A stretch of 64,000 nucleotides of DNA from NCBI RefSeq assembly GCF_900104845.1, contig NZ_FNSR01000001.1, positions 434,001 to 498,000 on the forward strand. Direction: 5' to 3'. The translations under genes were made by a program, and so were the position numbers. The notes under the pieces are model-generated. The model had not been told where the DNA came from and made no database searches. It saw only the letters and a program-made list of their open reading frames with translations. This stretch comes from Paraburkholderia caballeronis. Its GTDB lineage: Bacteria; Pseudomonadota; Gammaproteobacteria; Burkholderiales; Burkholderiaceae. Shown here in pieces: positions 55,984 to 63,509 of the stretch (its first letter is position 1; every line of letters begins with the position of its first letter).

Positions 55984-57969
55984 GTGTACCTACATCGAAT
56001 CAGCGGTGAAAACTTCCGTGTGTTTGGCTCCAAGGAGAGCGGCACGGATTTGCAACTCGAGTTCGCTTCGGGTCTCAATGTTCTCGTCGGGGAGAACGAT
56101 GCAGGCAAAACGTCGGTCATCGATGCAATTCGGCATGTGCTGCTGACCACGAGCTATGAATTCCTGAGAATTCAAGAGCACGACTTCCATATCGAAGGGG
56201 ACACTCGCGCGAAAACACTTTGGCTCGAAGCCGAGTTCCGCGACTTGTCGAAGGAGCAACGGGCGACGGTCGTTGAATGGCTGACCTACCCGAGTTCAGG
56301 CGACCCCTATCTTGTAGTCCACGTAACCGCAAAATTCGGCAAACCGATTGGCCGTAACCGCGGGAACGTCGTCACCGTCGTGATGTCCGGGCATGACGGC
56401 TCGGGTATCGAAATTGGCAGCGCAGTTCGGGACCTCATTCGCGCTACCTATCTGAGACCGCTGCGTGACGCGGAAGCCGAATTGCGCGCGGGTCGCCAGT
56501 CACGACTTTCGCAAATCTTGCAGGCTCACAAGAACATTGTTGGCCAGGAGCATGACGATTTCGACCGTGACGACGCGTCGAAGCAACCGACGACGCTCGT
56601 CGGATTCATGCAGCAGGCTCAGCATCGAATCTCGTCAAGCGAAGTTATCAAGGCTGTACAGCAAGAGGTTAACGAAAAGCACCTTGCTCGGGTCTCGTTT
56701 TCTGGCGACCAGCTGTCGTCGCGCATTGGCATCTCATCGAGGATGTCACTGGTCCAAATCCTGGAGAAGCTGGAACTTGCTCTGTTGCCACCAATCGGAG
56801 TCTCGGAGTTCGAGCAATGTGCGCGCGGTCTTGGCTACAACAATGTCCTCTTCATGTCGGCGGAGCTTGTTCTCCTTAGCGAAGGCGAGGAGCTGGCTCT
56901 TCTGCTGATTGAAGAGCCCGAAGCGCACATCCATCCCCAGCTACAAGGCCGCGTCCTTGAGTTATTCCGTGAGCACGCGGAGCGCAAGGAGCAGCCCGTC
57001 CAGGTGCTGATAAGTACCCACAGCCCCACGCTCGCATCAGCGGCGCCTGTCGAAAGCACGATTCTGATGGTTAAAGGTAAGCCTTACCCCTTGAGGAAAG
57101 GTTTCACCAAACTCGAAGACGGGGACTACGCGTTCCTTCAGCGCTTCCTCGACAGCACGAAGGCGAACCTTTTCTTTGCTCGGTCCGTCGTCATCGTCGA
57201 AGGCCCAGCCGAAGCCATTCTGCTGCCGACGCTAGCCGCTCAGTGCGGACTGTCGTTCTCGGAACATGGCGTATCCATCGTCAATGTCGGCACGGTCGGC
57301 CTGTTCAGATACGCGCGCATCCTTCAGCGTAAGAACGATGACATCCTTCCTATCCCGGTCGCGTGCATTACTGACCGCGACATCGTACCGACGCATATCG
57401 ACTATGTTGAACGACCGGCGAAAGGAAAGCGCTTCTTTGACCAGTACACGGCCCCCGAGATTGTTGACCACGTGAAACGGAAAGAGAAACGTGCCGAGGG
57501 CGGTTCCACCCAGGTTTTCGTCTCAGACGCCTGGACGTTGGAATACGACATGGCCGCGTCGGGGTGCGCAAAGCTACTTCACGATGCGGTCGCGTTGGCG
57601 AAGAAGGCCGGCGACGATGGCTTTCTGACTCAAACCGAAATTGACGCTGAGCTCACGTCGGCTAAGGTGGTCTGGGACGGCTACGTCAAAGACGGAAAGG
57701 CCGCGCACGAAATCGCTGCGAACGTCTACAAGCCGCTTCAGATTAAACAAGCGTCGAAAGCCATCGCCGCTCAATTCTGCGCTCATCTGCTCAAGACTGG
57801 AAATTACGGCTCGGGTCCGAGCCTTTTGGCGGCGCTTCCGACTTATCTCCAAAATGCTCTTCGCTACGTGACTACAGACAGCGTGAAGACCCCCGCCACA
57901 CCCACGGCACTCGGCGCCGCGTCCGCCGCGAGTGCGAGCGTTGTAGCTTCGCCGGGAGCGACGTCGTGA
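55984..57969 (+). CDS. OLD-family ATPase/TOPRIM nuclease, GajA-like
   Basis: A 661-residue class 2 OLD nuclease. The ABC-type ATPase half has Walker A GENDAGKTS (about 36-44), Walker B LLLIEEPEAH (306-315) and STHSP (344-348). The TOPRIM half follows with VVIVEGPAE (402-410, catalytic Glu) and TDRDIVP (464 on, the DxD metal pair). In Gabija, GajA nicks DNA when nucleotide levels drop. The start is GTG 55984 (VYLHRISGENFRVFG), with AAGAGAAAG upstream. The last codons overlap a UvrD-like helicase gene, the expected partner. At 661 residues it is somewhat longer than the classical GajA (roughly 580), with an Ala/Ser-rich tail. Confidence 0.85.
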   Translation: MYLHRISGENFRVFGSKESGTDLQLEFASGLNVLVGENDAGKTSVIDAIRHVLLTTSYEFLRIQEHDFHIEGDTRAKTLWLEAEFRDLSKEQRATVVEWLTYPSSGDPYLVVHVTAKFGKPIGRNRGNVVTVVMSGHDGSGIEIGSAVRDLIRATYLRPLRDAEAELRAGRQSRLSQILQAHKNIVGQEHDDFDRDDASKQPTTLVGFMQQAQHRISSSEVIKAVQQEVNEKHLARVSFSGDQLSSRIGISSRMSLVQILEKLELALLPPIGVSEFEQCARGLGYNNVLFMSAELVLLSEGEELALLLIEEPEAHIHPQLQGRVLELFREHAERKEQPVQVLISTHSPTLASAAPVESTILMVKGKPYPLRKGFTKLEDGDYAFLQRFLDSTKANLFFARSVVIVEGPAEAILLPTLAAQCGLSFSEHGVSIVNVGTVGLFRYARILQRKNDDILPIPVACITDRDIVPTHIDYVERPAKGKRFFDQYTAPEIVDHVKRKEKRAEGGSTQVFVSDAWTLEYDMAASGCAKLLHDAVALAKKAGDDGFLTQTEIDAELTSAKVVWDGYVKDGKAAHEIAANVYKPLQIKQASKAIAAQFCAHLLKTGNYGSGPSLLAALPTYLQNALRYVTTDSVKTPATPTALGAASAASASVVASPGATS

Positions 57970-59855
57970 GCATCCCCGCGATTACGCAGGCAGACGTCGA
58001 CGAACTGAAGGTTGAGTACCCCTCGCTGGACTTTACGCATCCAGAGCGTCAAGCCGTTCTGTTGGCGGGTGGCAGCGTAGACGTCCAAGCTGCGCCAGGA
58101 AGTGGGAAGACGACACTCTTGGCTGCGAAGTTATCCATTCTGGCGAAGAAATGGCAGCACGCGAACCGAGGTATTTGTGTCGTCTCGCATACGAACGTGG
58201 CTCGCGAGGAAATCGAAGCTAGGCTCCGTGAAAGCCGCTACGGGGCGCTCCTTTTCTCGCACCCGCACTTTATCGGGACAATCCAGACGTTCATTCACAA
58301 ATTCGTGTCGTTACCGCTACTTCGCAGCTGCGGCGTCGAGGTGCGGGTGATTGACGACAATGAGTGTCGAAGGATTTCCGAGCTACGAATCCATGCAGAC
58401 TACAAGCTGAGGGCTTTGGCCAAAAATTCGCCGTTCAAGTTCGCTCCGGCGTTACGGTCGCTGCGCTACATCGGTCCAGAGCTGGAGCTATCGTGCGCGG
58501 ATGGAACTCTACCGGGCAGGACTGCGGCCACCTATCCCCTTATTGAAGACCTCAAACAGTCACTGACCAAGGACGGAATTTTTCGTTACGACGACATGTT
58601 CGCCTTTGCTCAGCACGCTTTGGCGAACTATCCCGCGCTCTCCGAGGCCTTGGGGTATAGATTTCCGCTCGTATTTGTTGACGAAATGCAGGACACGAGC
58701 GACGCGCAAGATGAGCTTCTCAAAAGCGCGATGGGTGCGCAGAGCATCTTCCAGCGCTTTGGGGACGTGAACCAGCGCATATTGCGGATTGGTGACAAGA
58801 CGGCCGCAACTTTCCCCCTGCCTGATTCGCTGCCGGTATCGACGAGTAAGCGCTTCGGTGCCAGCATCGCGAGCGTTGCGAACAGCTTGCGCGAGTTTGG
58901 CCAGGACATCGTCGGGGACAATCTCGAGAGCAATCTCCCCGTCACGCTTTTCACGTTCAGTAACGAAAGCGTGAAGTCCGTCATTCCAGCCTTTGCAGAG
59001 AGAGCCGCCCAACTAGTGCCGCCGGCCGAAATCGAGCGGTACGGTATGAAGGCCGTGGGACAACGGAAGGACGAGACGACGACGGAGGGCTGTGGACGAT
59101 TCCTCGGGGACTACGCTGCTATCGATGCTCCCGCGGCCGGAAAAGCCTCATACTTAGTGAACTTGCATAGGTCCCTGGAGATAGCGGCGGCCGCGCGTGC
59201 GGAGGCTCGCAATCTCGCGGAGGCGGCGTCGCGCACGCGAGTTGCCCTTCTTCACCTTTTGCGCGACCTCGACTGGTTACCAGCGAAGGAAGCAAAGACT
59301 TGGCGCCAGTTGGAAGCCTACGCTGAAGAGACTGCTTTTCGCGCGTCCAACGCGATGGTCGAGAGCCTGCTGCATATGCCTACGCCGTCCGCCGTTGAGA
59401 GCGACTGGGATGTCGTTCTGACCGGCTTGGCAGTGCGGTTGTCGTCGATTACTGGACAAGTCATTAGGCTTGAAGACCTGCGCGAGCGAGAAATCAGTCG
59501 TTTCAGTGAGTCGCAGCCAGCCCCCCTAAGCCTCACTCAACCGGAAACTGGCGCCCACGGTCTGTCTGTGGAAACTATCGCAGCGGCGAAAGGCGAGACC
59601 CATGCGGCAACATTGGTCCTCGAATGCATCTATCAACGTAAGTACGACGTCCAGGCATCACTCCCGTTTCTCTGCGGAGAAAAGTCGAGCCTTACCGAAA
59701 AGGACGACAACACGAAAAGCCGCCTCAACAATCTTTTCGTGGCGGCGACTCGCCCGCGACACTTCTTGGCGTTCGCTGTCCATGAATCAAGGTTGGCCGA
59801 CGCGCATCGGAGTCGTCTGGAAGCATTGGGATGGGTCGTGATAGATGTGACGTAA
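57966..59855 (+). CDS. UvrD/Rep-like helicase, GajB-like
   Basis: A 629-residue superfamily 1 helicase. Motif I is QAAPGSGKTT (about 41-50), Ia VVSHTNVAREEIE, II LVFVDEMQDTS (235-245), III GDVNQRI (266-272), and the C-terminal motif VI NLFVAATRPRHF; motif V-like TIAAAKGETH is also seen. The GTG start overlaps the GajA-like stop (GTGA), so the pair is co-translated. Gabija pairs GajA with GajB; this gene is longer than the classical GajB (about 500), so a divergent subtype is possible. Confidence 0.85.
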   Translation: MSIPAITQADVDELKVEYPSLDFTHPERQAVLLAGGSVDVQAAPGSGKTTLLAAKLSILAKKWQHANRGICVVSHTNVAREEIEARLRESRYGALLFSHPHFIGTIQTFIHKFVSLPLLRSCGVEVRVIDDNECRRISELRIHADYKLRALAKNSPFKFAPALRSLRYIGPELELSCADGTLPGRTAATYPLIEDLKQSLTKDGIFRYDDMFAFAQHALANYPALSEALGYRFPLVFVDEMQDTSDAQDELLKSAMGAQSIFQRFGDVNQRILRIGDKTAATFPLPDSLPVSTSKRFGASIASVANSLREFGQDIVGDNLESNLPVTLFTFSNESVKSVIPAFAERAAQLVPPAEIERYGMKAVGQRKDETTTEGCGRFLGDYAAIDAPAAGKASYLVNLHRSLEIAAAARAEARNLAEAASRTRVALLHLLRDLDWLPAKEAKTWRQLEAYAEETAFRASNAMVESLLHMPTPSAVESDWDVVLTGLAVRLSSITGQVIRLEDLREREISRFSESQPAPLSLTQPETGAHGLSVETIAAAKGETHAATLVLECIYQRKYDVQASLPFLCGEKSSLTEKDDNTKSRLNNLFVAATRPRHFLAFAVHESRLADAHRSRLEALGWVVIDVT

Positions 59856-59963
59856 TTCGTAAACTGCTTGTTGAATCGTATCGCCGGCGCGGCAACGTCT
59901 ACGAACTCGGCGTGCTGGGCCGGTGGCTACGATTCAATAATTCTGACTTCGGGGAGCAGAGCT

Positions 59964-60182
59964 CTATCCGTGCGAGTCGACCCAAGCACGCGCCCATGAG
60001 AGTCCGGCATCCTGCGCTTCTTCCTGGGTGTCAAAAACGCCAAGGACTCGCGAGGCTTCGATGAATTTCCGCTCTCGGGTAATTGTTCCGCTCGCGGCGT
60101 ATCGCCCGGGTGCGAGAACCTCTTCCTGCTGCTCGATGGCGTGACCCCATAGCACGTAACCTTTATAGGTTGCCTGCTGCAT
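59964..60182 (-). CDS. small hypothetical protein
   Basis: A 72-residue protein-like frame: MQQATYKGYVLWGHAIEQQE, then RVLGVFDTQEEAQDAGLSWA and a closing ARAWVDSHG. The final part (GVF.T..EA...GL.WA..W.D) resembles the ending of small Burkholderia proteins of unknown function. AGGAA lies 10 nt before the ATG. It lies between the Gabija-like and Zorya genes, on the opposite strand to both. Confidence 0.55.
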   Translation of the reverse strand: MQQATYKGYVLWGHAIEQQEEVLAPGRYAASGTITRERKFIEASRVLGVFDTQEEAQDAGLSWARAWVDSHG

Positions 60183-60216
60183 CGTCTTCGTGTTCCTATG
60201 AGGGTGCTTCGACTTG

Positions 60217-60495
60217 TCAGGCGCCGAACATGGTCGAAATGAATCGTTTCGCTTCTTCGCGGCTCACGTGCTCGAACGGCGCTGCATGGTGAGCGTACAG
60301 AAATTGTGTGCCTTCACGGTCAGTCAGCTTCACCGAGAGCCGGAACAGCGAGCCCGCTGGATACTGTCGCCGCATGGCACGACTGCACTCGACTTTGAGC
60401 TTTGGGTCTACCCCCTGCCCAGGAAGCGGTCTCACGCGCAGGCCTGCCGACGAAGGTTCGCCAGAGGGCACATACGTCTCAACGATGATTTCCAT
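60217..60495 (-). CDS. small hypothetical protein
   Basis: A 92-residue frame with regular protein texture: MEIIVETYVPSGEPSSAGLR, then LKVECSRAMRRQYPAGSLFR, SVKLTDREGTQFLYAHHAAP and a helical end (VSREEAKRFISTMFGA). Beta-rich with a C-terminal helix. Not recognised. The longer in-frame reading (to 60702) adds unlikely sequence. It lies upstream of and in the same direction as the 72-residue gene. Confidence 0.5.
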   Translation of the reverse strand: MEIIVETYVPSGEPSSAGLRVRPLPGQGVDPKLKVECSRAMRRQYPAGSLFRLSVKLTDREGTQFLYAHHAAPFEHVSREEAKRFISTMFGA

Positions 60496-60625
60496 TCGAT
60501 GACCCCACTCAGGTAGGCGTCTGTCGGCGCGGCCGTCGCACAACCCGCAATTGAGGGACGAGCGCACTCGCTGTCTGTTTGCCTGTCGGCATCTCGACGC
60601 GTCGGCGTAGCTACCCTGGTTGCGC

Positions 60626-60898
60626 TCAGGCAAAAAGGTCGCGCACGCGTTCGAAGGGGAGCCCCGATTCTGCGGCGCGTCGAACCTTCCGTTCGAGCAC
60701 ATGGTTCAAGGGAAGCTGTCTGTCCGGTGCGTCAAAGAGGTCGAGGCCATCCATGCAGATGACGCGCTTGCCTCGACCGAAAGCAGCCAGGCCGTCAGCA
60801 GTGAACCCACTGTTGCTCACAACCCCGTCCGGAACCTTGCCGAACATTGTCCGTCGAAATAGCTGCATCGTTGTCTGATGCGGAGCAGCCGGTCGCAC
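60626..60898 (-). pseudogene. C-terminal remnant of a restriction-endonuclease-like protein
   Basis: The 90-codon frame (GTG at 60898) carries the ending of a larger protein: GVVSNSGFTADGLAAFGRGK, then RVICMDGLDLFDA and VLERKVRRAAESGLPFERVR. The SxSGFT...GxGKxVxxMDGxDL pattern is the one I associate with the C-terminus of Mrr-like/PD-(D/E)xK restriction proteins. The N-terminal catalytic part is missing: upstream the frame runs into the AbrB-like stop at 60920. The family call is from memory of the motif and is not certain. Confidence 0.5.
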
Positions 60899-60919
60899 AT
60901 AGTCGGGCTGGTGTCGGCT

Positions 60920-61135
60920 TCAATCTCGCCAAGGGTTCATTTGTTCGACACTGACCGTAGCATCCGACTTCAGGATTGCAGCTAGCTCACGAATAGACCC
61001 CGATTCCGCGCGCACCACAACACAACCGTCCGGCATGGGCAACCAGGTCAGTCTAGTGCCAGGCTTCGCCCGAAGAGCTTTTCTGACTGCAGCCGGTACG
61101 GTGGTAATGCCTCTTGCATTAACTCTCGACTCCAC
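60920..61135 (-). CDS. AbrB/MazE-type DNA-binding protein
   Basis: A 71-residue SpoVT-AbrB swapped-hairpin protein: ESRVNARGITTVPAAVRKAL, then RAKPGTRLTWLPMPDGCVVV. Such proteins are often antitoxins or small repressors. The GTG start at 61135 has a strong GGGAGG 7 nt upstream, which supports it as a real gene. No PIN or MazF-like toxin follows; the next frame in the same direction is the nuclease remnant, so its partner may be lost. It is divergent from the Zorya operon. Confidence 0.75.
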   Translation of the reverse strand: MESRVNARGITTVPAAVRKALRAKPGTRLTWLPMPDGCVVVRAESGSIRELAAILKSDATVSVEQMNPWRD

Positions 61136-61247
61136 CGCAATCCTCCCAAGAATCCGGGCCCATCATCAGGCAAGACATGATGGCATCGACGTTGCTGCGT
61201 TGTGGTTGCGCTTAACCGTGGCAGATTACAAGCGGTTTTGGGGCAAC

Positions 61248-61276
61248 TTGCGCAAACATGTCCCCCGATGTATTGT
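61248..61276 (+). promoter_or_regulatory. probable promoter of the RHH-zorA-zorB operon
   Basis: TTGCGC (61248-61253), a 17-nt spacer and TATTGT (61271-61276) fit a sigma-70 promoter. The -10 box lies inside the left arm of the palindrome at 61268-61290, so a bound repressor would block it. Confidence 0.5.
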
Positions 61277-61290
61277 GAAACACAATACAT
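61268..61290. promoter_or_regulatory. perfect palindromic operator upstream of the RHH gene
   Basis: ATGTATTGTG, AAA, CACAATACAT forms a perfect 10+3+10 inverted repeat ending 11 nt before the start of the RHH gene. The position over the promoter and next to a ribbon-helix-helix gene suggests an autoregulatory operator. No T-tract follows, so a terminator is unlikely. Confidence 0.75.
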
Positions 61291-61301
61291 AAAAATGCGC
61301 T

Positions 61302-61508
61302 ATGAGACCAGAGAAAACAGTCGGCTTGACATTCCGTGTCACGCCGCAGACAAAACGCATGCTTGAAGCTGCGGCGATTCACGAACATAGAAGTTTGACC
61401 AACATGTTCGAAATCCTCGTAGAGGACTATTGTCGTCGACAGGGAATTGGAACGGAACATCATACTAATCCCAATAACGATGTCGACACAGCGACGGGGG
61501 CTGCATGA
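61302..61508 (+). CDS. ribbon-helix-helix (CopG/Arc-like) protein coupled to zorA
   Basis: A 68-residue protein: MRPEKTVGLTFRVTPQTKRM, then LEAAAIHEHRSLTNMFEILV. A short beta-strand with alternating residues (VGLTFRV) followed by two helices is the ribbon-helix-helix pattern of CopG/Arc-type DNA-binding proteins. The last codons overlap the zorA ATG in ATGA, so it is part of the same operon. It has no good Shine-Dalgarno. It is a candidate repressor of the Zorya operon through the palindrome just upstream. An antitoxin-like role is an alternative. Confidence 0.7.
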   Translation: MRPEKTVGLTFRVTPQTKRMLEAAAIHEHRSLTNMFEILVEDYCRRQGIGTEHHTNPNNDVDTATGAA

Positions 61509-63508
61509 ATGCCATATCGGGGGTGCTGGGGAGAATCTATCCCTCGCTCGGCACTTTGCAGGGAATTCCACTTTATATTTTCCTGGCGGTCATTGTACTG
61601 ACCAGCGCGTTTATGCTCGGATACCTAGTTCAGGGAACTAGGGTCTGGTGGCAACTTAAATCCGTCGTCCGAGCTATTCGGTCGCATTTAAATGACAAGA
61701 CACCACCCTTGCCAGCGGACATTGAAGGGGCTTTTAAGTGGGAGCCGCTCAAGCACCTCTGGGAGGAATATGCGGACACGCTCCATGAATTGAGAAAGGC
61801 CAGTTTCGGGGACACAGTTCTGTCGGAAGTGCGCGCCACGGTGTCCGCAGACACGATGTTCACGCGAGAGGCGTTGGTCGACGGTCGGCTCTTCGATGAC
61901 TTTACCCGTCACCTCCCTGGCGTACTCACTGGGTTAGGTATCATCGGGACCTTCTCCGGGCTCCTCGCGGGACTGAGCAAGTTTAAGCCCACTCCCATTG
62001 AAACCGCTGTCAATGGCCTCGGCCCACTGCTGCAGGGAGTTCAGCACGCATTTATTGCGTCAGGCTTTGCCATTGCCTGTGCGATGGCCGTGGTCTTTAT
62101 CAGTCGTCTCGTACTGGCTTATTTTTATCGTCTTGTCGAAGAATTGACTCGAGGCATCGACAGCTTATATGCCACCGGTGCGGGAGAAGAATACCTTGCT
62201 CGCCTCGTCAAATCTTCCGAACAAAATTCGGCAAATACAGCCCAATTGAAGGATGCCCTTGTTGAGGACCTCAACAAGATGATGACGAACTTGGTCGAAA
62301 GGCAGATTGCGGCCCAGGACGCCTCGGTCGCGGCCCTTGGCCAGCACATTGGGGAAAGTATTTCTGCTGCAATTGCGGAGCCTATGAGACGCGTGGGTGA
62401 AGTGATGGAGATGACGAGCAGAGGCAACGGTGAGCAGGTCAACTCCATGCTTGAAACCTTGCTGACTGGCTTCATGGCGAAACTGGAAGATACGTTCGGT
62501 GGACAGATGCGGGGCATCAATGAGCAGATGCAACGGTCCATGGAGGCTATGGGTTCGGTCCAGTCTTCGCTGCAGGGCTTGCTGGCTGATATCAAGCGGA
62601 CGAACGAACAAGCGGCGACCAGTATGAGCGGAACGCTTGAGGAGGCTATGAAGAAGGCCGCCGATAATCAGCAGCTTCTCACGGACCAGATGCGCGAATT
62701 TGTTCAGGACTTCCGCCGATTAGTGACCGAGGAACAGAACAAATCCAAAGCGGTAATGCAAGAGACCGTAATGCAGGTTCTCGGGGATGTAACCACCGCG
62801 ATGAATAATTTGGAAGGACTACGCCAAGCCGCGGCTGTAGACGAGGCGGAGCGCACGGACAGGCTCGCGAATCAAGCTACGCAACTCGTGGGTGGACTAA
62901 CGGGCCAAGTGGAGTCGCTTCTTGGAGCAGTCTCCGACCAAGTATCAAAGACTCAACAGAATGTTGATGCTTTGAGTCAGGTGTCCCTGCGCGCCATTGA
63001 CGGTATGAATCAAGGCGCGGTGACCATGGGTACCGCCGCCCAGCGATTCGAGACCGCTGGAGGCGCAGTCACCACTGTGTTCGAGCGTTCGACCAAGGTC
63101 GCCGAAACGTTGGGTGGTGCGTCCTCGGCCTTGCAGGCGGCGTCCACTGCTGTTCAACGAGGATTTGAGCAGTATGACTCTACGCGCAGGGCGGTTGAGG
63201 GGCACGTTGCAGCGCTTACGACGCTAATTGAGTCTGCCAAGAGAGAAGCTGGTGTGTCCCAAGAACTTGTTGCTAGCATTAAGGCAAGTGCAGAAGCCAT
63301 GCGCGCGTCGGAAGTTGCGAGTCGTGCCCATCTGGACCAAGTCAATTCAGCGCTCGTTAAGGCGTTCGCCGACTTCGGGAATGCACTCGTTAGCCAGGTT
63401 AAATCCACCATCGCGGAGACCGACCGTCACCTCGCTCAAGGTACCGGTCACCTTAACGGGGTAGTTCAAGAGCTTGCTAGTGCGGTTCAACGCATGAAGA
63501 GGGCGTGA
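61505..63508 (+). CDS. zorA: Zorya anti-phage protein ZorA (MotA/ExbB-like, long tail)
   Basis: ZorA forms, with ZorB, a proton-driven inner-membrane motor that senses phage entry and recruits cytoplasmic effectors. The 667-residue product has three membrane helices: about 21-43 (IPLYIFLAVIVLTSAFMLGY), 138-158 (PGVLTGLGIIGTFSGLLAGL) and 182-206 (AFIASGFAIACAMAVVFISR). The second and third form the MotA/TolQ/ExbB core. Residues 220-667 form a long, nearly uninterrupted helical coiled-coil tail rich in Gln/Ala/Glu, the hallmark of ZorA. It is coupled to the RHH gene upstream and precedes zorB by 1 nt. Confidence 0.85.
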   Translation: MNAISGVLGRIYPSLGTLQGIPLYIFLAVIVLTSAFMLGYLVQGTRVWWQLKSVVRAIRSHLNDKTPPLPADIEGAFKWEPLKHLWEEYADTLHELRKASFGDTVLSEVRATVSADTMFTREALVDGRLFDDFTRHLPGVLTGLGIIGTFSGLLAGLSKFKPTPIETAVNGLGPLLQGVQHAFIASGFAIACAMAVVFISRLVLAYFYRLVEELTRGIDSLYATGAGEEYLARLVKSSEQNSANTAQLKDALVEDLNKMMTNLVERQIAAQDASVAALGQHIGESISAAIAEPMRRVGEVMEMTSRGNGEQVNSMLETLLTGFMAKLEDTFGGQMRGINEQMQRSMEAMGSVQSSLQGLLADIKRTNEQAATSMSGTLEEAMKKAADNQQLLTDQMREFVQDFRRLVTEEQNKSKAVMQETVMQVLGDVTTAMNNLEGLRQAAAVDEAERTDRLANQATQLVGGLTGQVESLLGAVSDQVSKTQQNVDALSQVSLRAIDGMNQGAVTMGTAAQRFETAGGAVTTVFERSTKVAETLGGASSALQAASTAVQRGFEQYDSTRRAVEGHVAALTTLIESAKREAGVSQELVASIKASAEAMRASEVASRAHLDQVNSALVKAFADFGNALVSQVKSTIAETDRHLAQGTGHLNGVVQELASAVQRMKRA

Positions 63509-63509
63509 G

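Noticed and set aside
59831..60064. 77-codon rightward frame after the helicase gene
   Set aside because: It overlaps the more protein-like leftward 72-residue gene and is Arg-rich with no Shine-Dalgarno.
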